A DNA stretch of 64,000 nucleotides from Leptotrichia sp. oral taxon 223 (GTDB lineage: Bacteria > Fusobacteriota > Fusobacteriia > Fusobacteriales > Leptotrichiaceae): NCBI RefSeq assembly GCF_013394795.1, contig NZ_JABXYU010000001.1, forward strand, positions 1,860,001-1,924,000, written 5' to 3'. The notes below the pieces were generated by a model, which searched no databases, was not told where the DNA came from, and was given only the letters and a program-made list of their open reading frames with translations. Made by a program: the position numbers and the translations under genes. Positions 57,154-64,000 of the stretch are shown piece after piece (positions within the stretch are counted from its first letter, which is position 1; each line of letters starts with the position of its first letter).

Positions 57154-57483
57154 ATGGCAATAGCGATTGTAGAAAATAATGGCTTGAGAAAAGAAGTAAA
57201 ATTAGGATTCTCATGGACGACATTTTTTTTTGGATGGTTTGTGCCTTTATTTAGAGGTGATAAGGAGGAGGCGATTATGTTTTTGATAACTGGATTTTTA
57301 GCGGGAATTATTGGTAGCTTTACTTTTGGACTTGCAACAATCGGATATCGTGTTCTTATTGGATTAAAATATAATCGAATGTATGCAAAAACTCTAATTG
57401 AAAAAGGATGGGAACCAGCAAGCGAAAGTGATAAACAGCTATTGATTTCAAATGGTGTAATTATGACTAGCAGCAACGAATAA
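57154..57483 (+). CDS. DUF2628-like small membrane protein
   Basis: About 109 residues. After a short N-terminus the motif FSWTTFFFGWFVPLFRGDKEEAI, with a tryptophan/phenylalanine patch and PLxRGD, is the hallmark of a broad bacterial family annotated as DUF2628 or similar. A hydrophobic helix (FLITGFLAGIIGSFTFGLATI) follows. I set the start at ATG 57154 because GGAGG (57141-57145) is eight bases upstream; the ATG at 57139 would contain that site. Function unknown. A good terminator follows. Confidence 0.8.
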   Translation: MAIAIVENNGLRKEVKLGFSWTTFFFGWFVPLFRGDKEEAIMFLITGFLAGIIGSFTFGLATIGYRVLIGLKYNRMYAKTLIEKGWEPASESDKQLLISNGVIMTSSNE

Positions 57484-57508
57484 TATTATTACAAATAATA
57501 AAAATATG

Positions 57509-57549
57509 ACTCAAGAAATTGTATTAACTTATAATTACTTGAGTTTTTT
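57509..57549 (+). terminator. Terminator after the DUF2628-like gene
   Basis: ACTCAAG (57509-57515) pairs with CTTGAGT (57538-57544) and is followed by a T-run. Confidence 0.75.
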
Positions 57550-57748
57550 ATTTATTATAAAGTTAATAAAATTAGTAAAATAATATCAAAAGTTAGTGAT
57601 AATTTAGCTGGTTGTTTAATATTATACGTATAAATATTAAAAAAATTAGATATATTCGTAAATTCTTTAACTAGAACATTGAAAAAAACTGTAAAAAATT
57701 GTAAAATAAATTATAAGTAAAAAAATATAGAGAAAGTAGGGAAAGTAA

Positions 57749-58990
57749 ATGGATTTAAACAAATATGAAGCACTTAAAGAGAGATTTTTGAAATATGTTA
57801 AAATTGAAACTAGATCGGATGAGAAAAGTGAGAGTATCCCATCAACACCGACACAGCTTGAATTTGCCAAGATGCTTGTAAAAGAGCTGGAAGAAATTGG
57901 ACTGGAAAATGTGTATGTAAATGAAAATTGCTTTGTTAATGCTACTTTGAAAAGTAATGTTGAGAAAGATGTGAAAACTGTTGGATTTATTGCACATATG
58001 GATACTGCTGATTTTAATGCAGTTAATGTAAATCCACAGATTGTGGAAAACTATGATGGGAAAGATATTGTTTTGAATAGGGAGCAAAATATTGTGCTTT
58101 CTGTGGACGAATTTCCTAATTTAAAGGATTATGTTGGGAAAACTGTAATTACTACTGATGGAACAACACTTCTGGGAGCTGATGACAAGGCTGGAGTTGT
58201 GGAAATTATTGAGGCTATGAAATATCTGATTAACCATCCAGAAATTAAGCATGGGACAGTAAAAATAGCGTTTGGGCCTGATGAGGAAATTGGGCGTGGA
58301 GCGGATAACTTTAATGTGGATGAATTTGGGGCGGATTTTGCTTATACAATGGATGGCGGACCTGTTGGAGAGCTTGAATATGAGAGTTTTAATGCGGCTG
58401 GAGCTGTATTTAAAATAAAAGGTAAAAGCGTTCATCCAGGAACAGCCAAAGGAAAAATGATAAATGCAAGCTTAATAGCGGCAGAAATTATAAACAGTTT
58501 TCCAGCAGATGAAGTGCCTGAAAAGACAGAAGGATATGAAGGATTTTATTTTCTTGAAAAAATCCGTGCAAATTGTGAAGATGCTGAATTATCATATATT
58601 TTAAGAGATCACGACAAACAGAAGTTCGAAGAAAAAAAGAAATTTGCTGAAAATATTGCAAAAAAAATTAATGAAAAATACAAAAAAGAATTAGTAACAG
58701 TTGAAATAAAAGATCAATATTACAACATGGGCGAAATTATAAAAGATCACATGGAAATCGTAGAAATAGCCAAAAAAGCGATGGAAAACCTTGAAATAAA
58801 GCCAATAATCAAGCCAATCCGTGGTGGAACAGACGGCTCAAAAATCTCCTTTATGGGACTTCCAACACCAAACATTTTCGCAGGTGGAGAAAATTTTCAC
58901 GGAAAATACGAATTTGTGGCGTTGGAAAGTATGATTCTGGCAACTGATGTAATTGTGGAAATAGTGAGATTGAATGCCAAAGGAGAGTAA
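57749..58990 (+). CDS. pepT: Peptidase T (tripeptidase)
   Basis: Zinc aminotripeptidase of the M20 family, 413 residues, that frees the N-terminal residue of tripeptides in the cytoplasm. The metal site is visible in IAHMDTAD, LLGADDKAGVVEI and GPDEEIGRGAD. The dimerisation/lid domain contains the histidine of KGKSVHPGTAKG, and the C-terminal GGTDGSKISFMGLPTPNIFAGG completes the active site. It likely processes peptides brought in by the Opp system. It has no nearby relative in the window and is followed, with only three bases between, by a TPR gene. Confidence 0.95.
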   Translation: MDLNKYEALKERFLKYVKIETRSDEKSESIPSTPTQLEFAKMLVKELEEIGLENVYVNENCFVNATLKSNVEKDVKTVGFIAHMDTADFNAVNVNPQIVENYDGKDIVLNREQNIVLSVDEFPNLKDYVGKTVITTDGTTLLGADDKAGVVEIIEAMKYLINHPEIKHGTVKIAFGPDEEIGRGADNFNVDEFGADFAYTMDGGPVGELEYESFNAAGAVFKIKGKSVHPGTAKGKMINASLIAAEIINSFPADEVPEKTEGYEGFYFLEKIRANCEDAELSYILRDHDKQKFEEKKKFAENIAKKINEKYKKELVTVEIKDQYYNMGEIIKDHMEIVEIAKKAMENLEIKPIIKPIRGGTDGSKISFMGLPTPNIFAGGENFHGKYEFVALESMILATDVIVEIVRLNAKGE

Positions 58991-58993
58991 GAA

Positions 58994-59506
58994 ATGCGGA
59001 AGGCAGCACTAAAAACTTATCTGTATGAAATAATTTTTATATTAGTTTATAAATTAAGTATGGACATATTTTTGAGAGTGTCTTATTTTGTATATTTTTT
59101 ATTATGGATATTGTTAGTAATAATAATGATATATTTATTTCCGTATTTAATACTATTTTTGATAGGAAATCATTATTTATTTGTTAAATTAGATCCTGAA
59201 AAGTATATTTTAATAGTAGAAAAAATGTACAAAATTTTTAAAATTAATATTATGAAAGATTTTAACAGAAATAATTTATCAGTTTGTTATTGGCTGCTAA
59301 ACGAGAAAGAAAAAGCATTAAAGTATTTAAATGAAATAAAAATAACTAGATTAACGTTGCCAATAATAAAGTTCAATTTAGCTAAGGCGTATGAAGAGAC
59401 TGGGAACTTTGAAAAAGCAATCGAATTTTATAAAGAAGTAGCTGAAAAAGGGAATAAACTTTATATGGGGAAAGTTGCACAGGAGAAAATTTTGGAACTA
59501 AGTTAA
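58994..59506 (+). CDS. Membrane protein with a TPR-like C-terminus
   Basis: 170 residues. A very hydrophobic N-terminal half (about residues 10-65: two long helices such as YFVYFLLWILLVIIMIYLF) anchors it in the inner membrane. The C-terminal half has a tetratricopeptide-like pair (KFNLAKAYEETGNFEKAIEFYKEVAEKG) that would face the cytoplasm. It begins three bases after pepT and ends 17 before another TPR protein, so the three form an operon. Family not recognised; TPR units usually mediate protein contact. Confidence 0.72.
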   Translation: MRKAALKTYLYEIIFILVYKLSMDIFLRVSYFVYFLLWILLVIIMIYLFPYLILFLIGNHYLFVKLDPEKYILIVEKMYKIFKINIMKDFNRNNLSVCYWLLNEKEKALKYLNEIKITRLTLPIIKFNLAKAYEETGNFEKAIEFYKEVAEKGNKLYMGKVAQEKILELS

Positions 59507-59523
59507 TAGAAGGAGTGATGAGA

Positions 59524-60534
59524 ATGAAAAAAATTTTATTGGTGAGTTTTGTTTTATGCAGTTTTTATGGATTTTCAGCAAAAGCGAGCGTTCAGAGGAG
59601 CAGCAGTTTAAAAAGTGAAAATAAAGCTGGGAAAAATATTGGGGAAATGACTATAAAAGATACGATTAAGGAAATTAGTGAAAATGATGGAAAAAGATTT
59701 GAAGAGATGGATTTGGAAAAAAAAGAGAAGAAGGAAATTATGGATTTGACTTTGAAGGAACTGACTGAACTTGGGATTAATAAGAAATCCATTGAAACTA
59801 CGTTTAAGGCGATGGAAGAAGAAAAAGACTATGAAAAAAGAAGGAAACTGTTTTTGCAGGCAATAGAGGAAGACAAGAAAAATTATTTGCCATATTATTA
59901 TTTAGCACAGGAGGCGGATAATATCAAAGTTGCGATGGAATATTATAAGGATGCGATTAAGGCTAATCCGAAAAATCCGATGGCTTATACCAATCTTGTG
60001 GCAAGATATGGACAGGCAGGGATGAAAAAGGAGCAACTGGAGCTTGCTAAGAAAATGATAACGTTGTTTCCAGAGTTTCCAGAAGGATATTATTCAATAG
60101 CTGCAATAGATTTTCAAAATAAAAATTACTCGGATTCGATAAAATATGCAGAACTGGCGATAGAAAAATATGATAAAATGAAGAAAATGGATTATTCTTA
60201 TGTGACAGAATCGGCAAAAAACAGATACAAAGCGGATGCCTATTATCTTGTATTTTTAAATTATATTCAAATGAAAAAGTATGACGAGGCATTTGAAGGT
60301 TCTAAGGAAGCGTATATTTTTATGGCGCAGCATGATAATGACTTGAGATTTCAAATTTATAACATGCTTGTTGATATTACAGAAGAGATGAAGGATAAGG
60401 CGAAATATAAGAAATATATTTCAAATTTAAATGGATTAAGATTTGCAGAAGAGCTGGTAAAAGCGCATAATGAAATAAAAAGTGGAAAAACTAGCAATAA
60501 AGTTATAAAATTCAGTCCTTTAAAGGCAGATTAG
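59524..60534 (+). CDS. Exported TPR-repeat protein
   Basis: About 336 residues. The start at ATG 59524, eight bases from AAGGAG, gives a clean signal peptide (KKILLVSFVLCSFYGFSAKA); the GTG and ATG just before it are poorer. After a charged linker come several TPR-type helix pairs: YYLAQEADNIKVAMEYYKDAIKANPKNPMAYTNLV and EGYYSIAAIDFQNKNYSDSIKYAELAIEKYDK as motif blocks. It should be periplasmic, perhaps organising envelope proteins. It is third in the pepT operon. Confidence 0.78.
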   Translation: MKKILLVSFVLCSFYGFSAKASVQRSSSLKSENKAGKNIGEMTIKDTIKEISENDGKRFEEMDLEKKEKKEIMDLTLKELTELGINKKSIETTFKAMEEEKDYEKRRKLFLQAIEEDKKNYLPYYYLAQEADNIKVAMEYYKDAIKANPKNPMAYTNLVARYGQAGMKKEQLELAKKMITLFPEFPEGYYSIAAIDFQNKNYSDSIKYAELAIEKYDKMKKMDYSYVTESAKNRYKADAYYLVFLNYIQMKKYDEAFEGSKEAYIFMAQHDNDLRFQIYNMLVDITEEMKDKAKYKKYISNLNGLRFAEELVKAHNEIKSGKTSNKVIKFSPLKAD

Positions 60535-60585
60535 ATTTAAAAATAAAATATATAAAATAAAAAAATAAGAAAGGTGATGGTTGGA

Positions 60586-61335
60586 ATGTTTGATTTAGCT
60601 GGGGAAGTTGCGCTTGTTACAGGCGGAGCAAAAGGTATTGGAAAAGGAATTGCAAAAGCGTTGAAACAGGCAAGGGCAAAAGTTCTTATTGGAGATATTG
60701 ACAAGGAAAAAGGAAAAGCGACGGCAAGTGAACTGGATGGGGAATTTTACTATCTTGACATTACAGATAGAGATCAGGTTCAGTATATTGTTCAAAGTAT
60801 TTATGAAAAATATGGGAAATTAAGCATTCTCTGTTCAAATGCGGGAATTTTTCCGCAAGCAAGTATTGAAAATATGACAGAGGAGGATTGGGACAAAGTT
60901 CAGAATATAAATCTGAAAGGGACATTTTTTGTGGCACAGGCGGCGCTTAAATATATGAAAAAGCAGAGTTATGGGCGGGTAATACTGACTTCTTCGATTA
61001 CAGGGCCTATTACAGGTTTTTCAGGATGGGCGCATTATGGAGCCAGCAAGGCTGGACAGCTGGGATTTATGCGAAGTGCGGCATTGGAATATGCAAAATA
61101 TGGAATTACAGTTAATGCCATTCAGCCAGGAAATATACTGACAGAAGGATTAATACAGGCTGGAGAGGAATATATGAGAAAAATGAAGGAGATAATCCCT
61201 GTTTACACTTTAGGAAAGCCTGAAGATATTGGATATGCGGCTGTTTTTCTGGCAAGTCGTGAAGCGGGCTTTATTACAGGGCAGACAATAATCGTGGATG
61301 GAGGGCAGGTATTGCCTGAAACACCGGATATGTAG
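60586..61335 (+). CDS. Short-chain dehydrogenase, FabG/UcpA-like
   Basis: Classical SDR of about 249 residues. The NAD(P)-binding glycine motif TGGAKGIGKGIA, SNAGIF, the catalytic Ser of TSSITGP and the active-site YGASKAGQLGF (Tyr and Lys) are all present. The C-terminal substrate region ends VDGGQVLPETPDM, similar to UcpA-type SDRs. NAD(H) or NADP(H) preference and the substrate are unknown; FabG-like 3-oxoacyl reductase activity is possible but not shown. Several start codons are close together (GTG 60574, ATG 60577, ATG 60586); I prefer the last. It follows the TPR gene by 51 bases. Confidence 0.85.
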   Translation: MFDLAGEVALVTGGAKGIGKGIAKALKQARAKVLIGDIDKEKGKATASELDGEFYYLDITDRDQVQYIVQSIYEKYGKLSILCSNAGIFPQASIENMTEEDWDKVQNINLKGTFFVAQAALKYMKKQSYGRVILTSSITGPITGFSGWAHYGASKAGQLGFMRSAALEYAKYGITVNAIQPGNILTEGLIQAGEEYMRKMKEIIPVYTLGKPEDIGYAAVFLASREAGFITGQTIIVDGGQVLPETPDM

Positions 61336-61411
61336 AAAATTTAAAAATTTTCATATGATTATACTTAGTTTATATTTGGAAGAATTATAAAAAAATCTTT
61401 AAAAAAAGGTA

Positions 61412-61441
61412 TTGAAATTATGACTTGTTTTGTGATAAAAT
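61412..61441 (+). promoter_or_regulatory. guaB promoter
   Basis: TTGAAA (61412-61417), 18-bp spacer and TAAAAT (61436-61441) within TGTGATAAAAT, an extended -10. No guanine riboswitch-like fold is obvious in the ~118-base leader. Confidence 0.6.
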
Positions 61442-61559
61442 AATATAATTTAAAAATGAAAAAAGCAATACAGAAGAGCTTAGTTTTATAAAATTTTCTC
61501 TTGATTTGCTAAATTTCCAGAACCGTGAACTTGAGAATAAAATAAGGAGGATATTGAAA

Positions 61560-63035
61560 ATGAGTCAAAAAGACAAAATTGTAATTTCTGAAGGATTAAC
61601 TTTTGATGACGTGCTGCTAATTCCGCAAGCATCAAACGTAGTACCGCACGAAGTATCGTTAAAAACAAATTTAACTAAAAAATTGGTGTTAAACATACCA
61701 ATACTTAGTGCCGCAATGGACACAGTCACAGAATCAAAACTTGCAATTGCACTTGCAAGAGAAGGTGGAATTGGATTTATTCATAAAAATATGACTATCG
61801 ATAGACAGGCTGAGGAAGTATCAAAGGTAAAAAGGTATGAAAGCGGCATGATTACAAATCCGATTACATTGAAGGAAGATGCTATTTTAAAAGATGCAAA
61901 TGACTTGATGAAAAAGTATAAAGTTTCGGGACTTCCTGTGGTTGATGACGAAGGGAACTTAAAGGGAATTATTACTAACCGTGACTTGAAATATAGGGAA
62001 GACTTATCATTAAAAGTTACAGATATTATGACAAAGGAAAATTTGGTAACAGCGCCTGTCGGAACAACTCTTGAAGGTGCAAAATCCATTCTTTTGGAAA
62101 ATAGAATTGAAAAGTTGCCAATCGTGGAAGGCACTAAATTAAAAGGCTTGATTACAATTAAGGATATTGACAATGTTATAAATTATCCTAATGCCGCAAA
62201 GGATGAGCATGGCAGACTTCGAGTAGGGGCAGGAGTTGGAATTGGAACTGATACAGTGAGAAGGGTTGCAGCATTAGTAGAAGCAGGAGTTGACATTATC
62301 GCTGTTGATTCAGCGCATGGGCATTCAATTGGAGTTATCAGGAAAATAAAGGAAATTAGGGAGGCTTTTCCTGAACTTGACATTATTGGAGGAAACATCG
62401 TAACCCCAGAGGCGGCGCTTGACTTGATAGAGGCAGGAGTAAATGCAGTTAAAGTTGGAGTAGGGCCAGGTTCAATCTGTACAACCAGAGTTGTGTCAGG
62501 AGTTGGAGTGCCACAAATTACAGCTGTGATGAATATTGCGGAAGTTTGTAAAGGCAAAGGAATTGGACTTATTGCCGATGGTGGAATAAAACTGTCTGGA
62601 GATGTTGTAAAAGCGATTGCGGCTGGAGCGGACTGTGTTATGCTTGGCGGAATGCTTGCGGGAACTGACGAGGCGCCAGGAGAAGAAATTTTGTATAACG
62701 GAAGAAAGTTCAAGACTTATGCAGGAATGGGTTCGCTTGCGGCAATGAAGAGAGGAAGCAGTGATAGATATTTTCAGCTTGAAGCGGCAACAGAGAAATT
62801 AGTTCCAGAAGGAATAGAATCAATGGTTCCCCACAAAGGCGCATTAAAGGACACAGTTTATCAAATTTGCGGTGGACTCCGTTCTGGAATGGGATACTGC
62901 GGAACGCCTACAATAGAAGATTTGAAGGAAAATGGAAAATTTGTAAAAATAACAGGGGCAGGGCTTAAGGAAAGTCATCCGCATGATGTTATAATTACAA
63001 AGGAAGCGCCTAATTACAATAATTCAAATAATTAA
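61560..63035 (+). CDS. guaB: Inosine-5'-monophosphate dehydrogenase
   Basis: NAD-dependent oxidation of IMP to XMP, the committed step to guanine nucleotides. The 491-residue enzyme has the catalytic Cys307 in [17 protein letters not shown]. Two CBS domains (about residues 95-215, [20 protein letters not shown]) sit inside the barrel as in all IMPDHs. The flap RGSSDRYF and the C-terminal potassium-site residues are present. The start is ATG 61560, with AAGGAGG upstream; an 18-codon extension lacks a ribosome site. It is the first gene of the guaB-exported protein pair. Confidence 0.97.
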   Translation: MSQKDKIVISEGLTFDDVLLIPQASNVVPHEVSLKTNLTKKLVLNIPILSAAMDTVTESKLAIALAREGGIGFIHKNMTIDRQAEEVSKVKRYESGMITNPITLKEDAILKDANDLMKKYKVSGLPVVDDEGNLKGIITNRDLKYREDLSLKVTDIMTKENLVTAPVGTTLEGAKSILLENRIEKLPIVEGTKLKGLITIKDIDNVINYPNAAKDEHGRLRVGAGVGIGTDTVRRVAALVEAGVDIIAVDSAHGHSIGVIRKIKEIREAFPELDIIGGNIVTPEAALDLIEAGVNAVKVGVGPGSICTTRVVSGVGVPQITAVMNIAEVCKGKGIGLIADGGIKLSGDVVKAIAAGADCVMLGGMLAGTDEAPGEEILYNGRKFKTYAGMGSLAAMKRGSSDRYFQLEAATEKLVPEGIESMVPHKGALKDTVYQICGGLRSGMGYCGTPTIEDLKENGKFVKITGAGLKESHPHDVIITKEAPNYNNSNN

Positions 63036-63058
63036 AAATAAAAGGAATTGGTGAAGAA

Positions 63059-63652
63059 ATGAGAATGAATAAAGTAAAAAGAATAGCACTTTTATCAGTA
63101 TTGGTGTTGGGAATAAGTGTTTTGTCCTATTCCTATGAAGATTATTATCAAAAAATTTATACAGTAAAAATCTCTAAAAATGACTTGTTCAAAATTGTAA
63201 ATGCGACTAAAAATCAGCAGAAAAAATTGTCAAAAATATTTGATGAATATCAGAAAAAAGCTGAAGGAGTAGAAAAGGACTTAGTCCAGTTTGAAGGGAA
63301 AAAAGCTAAAATTGGTAAAATAGAAGAAGATAGATACAGGGCAATTGCAAGAGTCTTGTCAAATGAACAGCTGGAAGCCTATAATTCTTATATAAATTCC
63401 CAAAAGAACTTGTTTAACGAAAAAAATGATAAAGTTAAAAACTTTATTGACAGCATGGATTTATCAAATGAGCAGAAATCACGTATCTTGAAATATGAGC
63501 GGGATTTTAAAAGGGAAGTTGATAAATTAAAGAATCAAAGACTGACAGAAGAAAATTTTATTGCAAAATATCAGGAATTGCAGCAGGAAAGAAACGAGAA
63601 AATGCGTACAGTTCTGCTGGATGATCAGGTAAAGCTGATAGAAAATTTTTAG
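63059..63652 (+). CDS. Exported coiled-coil protein, Spy/CpxP-like in shape
   Basis: 197 residues. The N-terminus (MNKVKRIALLSVLVLGISVLSYSY) is a Sec signal peptide, so the ~170-residue mature protein is periplasmic. It is nearly all alpha-helical and rich in Lys, Glu and Gln, with two paired helical repeats (AEGVEKDLVQFEGKKAKIG and SNEQLEAYNSYINSQKNLF). Small, charged, helical periplasmic proteins of this kind can act as chaperones (Spy, CpxP), but I see no LTxxQ motif and do not assign the family. It starts 23 bases after guaB and could be cotranscribed. Confidence 0.72.
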   Translation: MRMNKVKRIALLSVLVLGISVLSYSYEDYYQKIYTVKISKNDLFKIVNATKNQQKKLSKIFDEYQKKAEGVEKDLVQFEGKKAKIGKIEEDRYRAIARVLSNEQLEAYNSYINSQKNLFNEKNDKVKNFIDSMDLSNEQKSRILKYERDFKREVDKLKNQRLTEENFIAKYQELQQERNEKMRTVLLDDQVKLIENF

Positions 63653-63656
63653 AGTA

Positions 63657-63686
63657 TTGACAAAAGTTATAAAAAAATGTTAAAAT
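63657..63686 (+). promoter_or_regulatory. rpsB promoter
   Basis: TTGACA (63657-63662), an 18-bp spacer ending in TGT, and TAAAAT (63681-63686). A leader of about 200 bases precedes rpsB, long enough for autoregulation by S2, but I see no clear fold. Confidence 0.7.
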
Positions 63687-63887
63687 ACAACGATTAATCA
63701 CACTTTGTATTGTTTAGAGATAGGGTGTTGCAATTTTACAGTTTATTTTTCAAAAAATTTTTTTATTTAATTGAATTAAATTGGAAAAATAAATAAAAAG
63801 ACTAACTGAAATAAAAAGTGAAAATTACAATCTGTCTTTTAAAGAAAAGTGGGAGAAAAACCAAAAAAATTTAGGAGGAAAAACGTA

Positions 63888-64000
63888 ATGGCAGTAATTA
63901 CAATGAAACAATTATTAGAAGTAGGAGCACATTTTGGACATCAGGCAAAAAGATGGAACCCTAAAATGAAACCTTATATTTTTACAGAAAGAAACGGAAT
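63888..64000 (+). CDS. rpsB: 30S ribosomal protein S2, 3' end outside window
   Basis: The first 37 complete codons of ribosomal protein S2, with [21 protein letters not shown] and [15 protein letters not shown] as its typical start. The GGAGG site precedes the ATG by 9 bases. The gene is cut by the right-hand window edge; tsf usually follows in bacteria. Confidence 0.95.
   Translation, partial: MAVITMKQLLEVGAHFGHQAKRWNPKMKPYIFTERNG

Noticed and set aside
57132-57476. 114-codon minus-strand frame opposite the DUF2628-like gene
   Set aside because: The plus-strand frame has GGAGG, a family motif and a terminator; the minus-strand one has none.
62183-62713. 176-codon minus-strand frame inside guaB
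   Set aside because: Pro/Ser/Thr/Ala-rich antisense of the conserved IMP dehydrogenase core; no ribosome site.

Overview
The window is very AT-rich bacterial chromosome. The giant autotransporter with a conserved C-terminal barrel, the lone genes of several amino-acid and sugar pathways, and the family make-up all point to Fusobacteriota, most likely Leptotrichia or a close relative. This assignment is inference from gene content; no 16S rRNA is present.

Layout. (1) 1-6541: 3' end of a very large autotransporter adhesin. (2) 6675-13420: a PTS sugar operon with a PRD/EIIB/EIIA-type regulator, separate EIIA, EIIB and EIIC proteins of the fructose class, and a GH38 alpha-mannosidase close to E. 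coli MngB. It converges on glycerol kinase (glpK). (3) 15111-17061: a SemiSWEET sugar transporter, an isolated cbiE and an exported protein of unknown function. (4) 17428-22749: three overlapping genes encoding a TerB-C-domain protein, a BrxD-like P-loop ATPase and an Lhr-like helicase. This is the domain set of the Shango anti-phage system. Two of the three genes carry single-base frameshifts in A7 tracts. (5) 23026-31074: leuS, an antitoxin-like gene with a truncated Doc toxin, an NmrA-like reductase, a LysR pseudogene, a DUF438/PAS/hemerythrin-like protein and a Sel1/TPR protein. (6) 31267-34226, minus strand: the fructose operon fruK-fruA. (7) 34422-34679: two tandem tRNA-Leu genes (GAG, CAG). 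(8) 34872-41143: a peptide ABC transporter (oppD, gap, oppF-B-C-A). (9) 41343-47706, minus strand: aromatic amino-acid genes pheA, aroE, aroK and aroQ mixed with a HutP-like RNA-binding regulator, tmk and three proteins of unknown function. (10) 48537-51002, minus strand: glycogen phosphorylase. (11) 51276-64000: recA-recX, plsC, rdgB, alr, pepT, guaB and rpsB (cut by the right edge), with small membrane or exported proteins between them.

Metabolically the window is that of a fermenting, sugar- and peptide-using anaerobe. It holds two PTS systems, a sugar facilitator, an oligopeptide importer with a cytoplasmic tripeptidase, and glycogen breakdown. Promoters are often near-consensus -35/-10 pairs and repeatedly carry an extended -10 (TGTGATAWAAT). 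Most intrinsic terminators are readable.

The most interesting parts are the Shango-like defence operon with paired homopolymer frameshifts, a long-hairpin intergenic repeat in two nearly identical copies (36116-36260 and 47989-48085), and a second, inverted-repeat-bounded intergenic element that is uninterrupted at 56924-57048 but split around one of those hairpins at 47734-48290.
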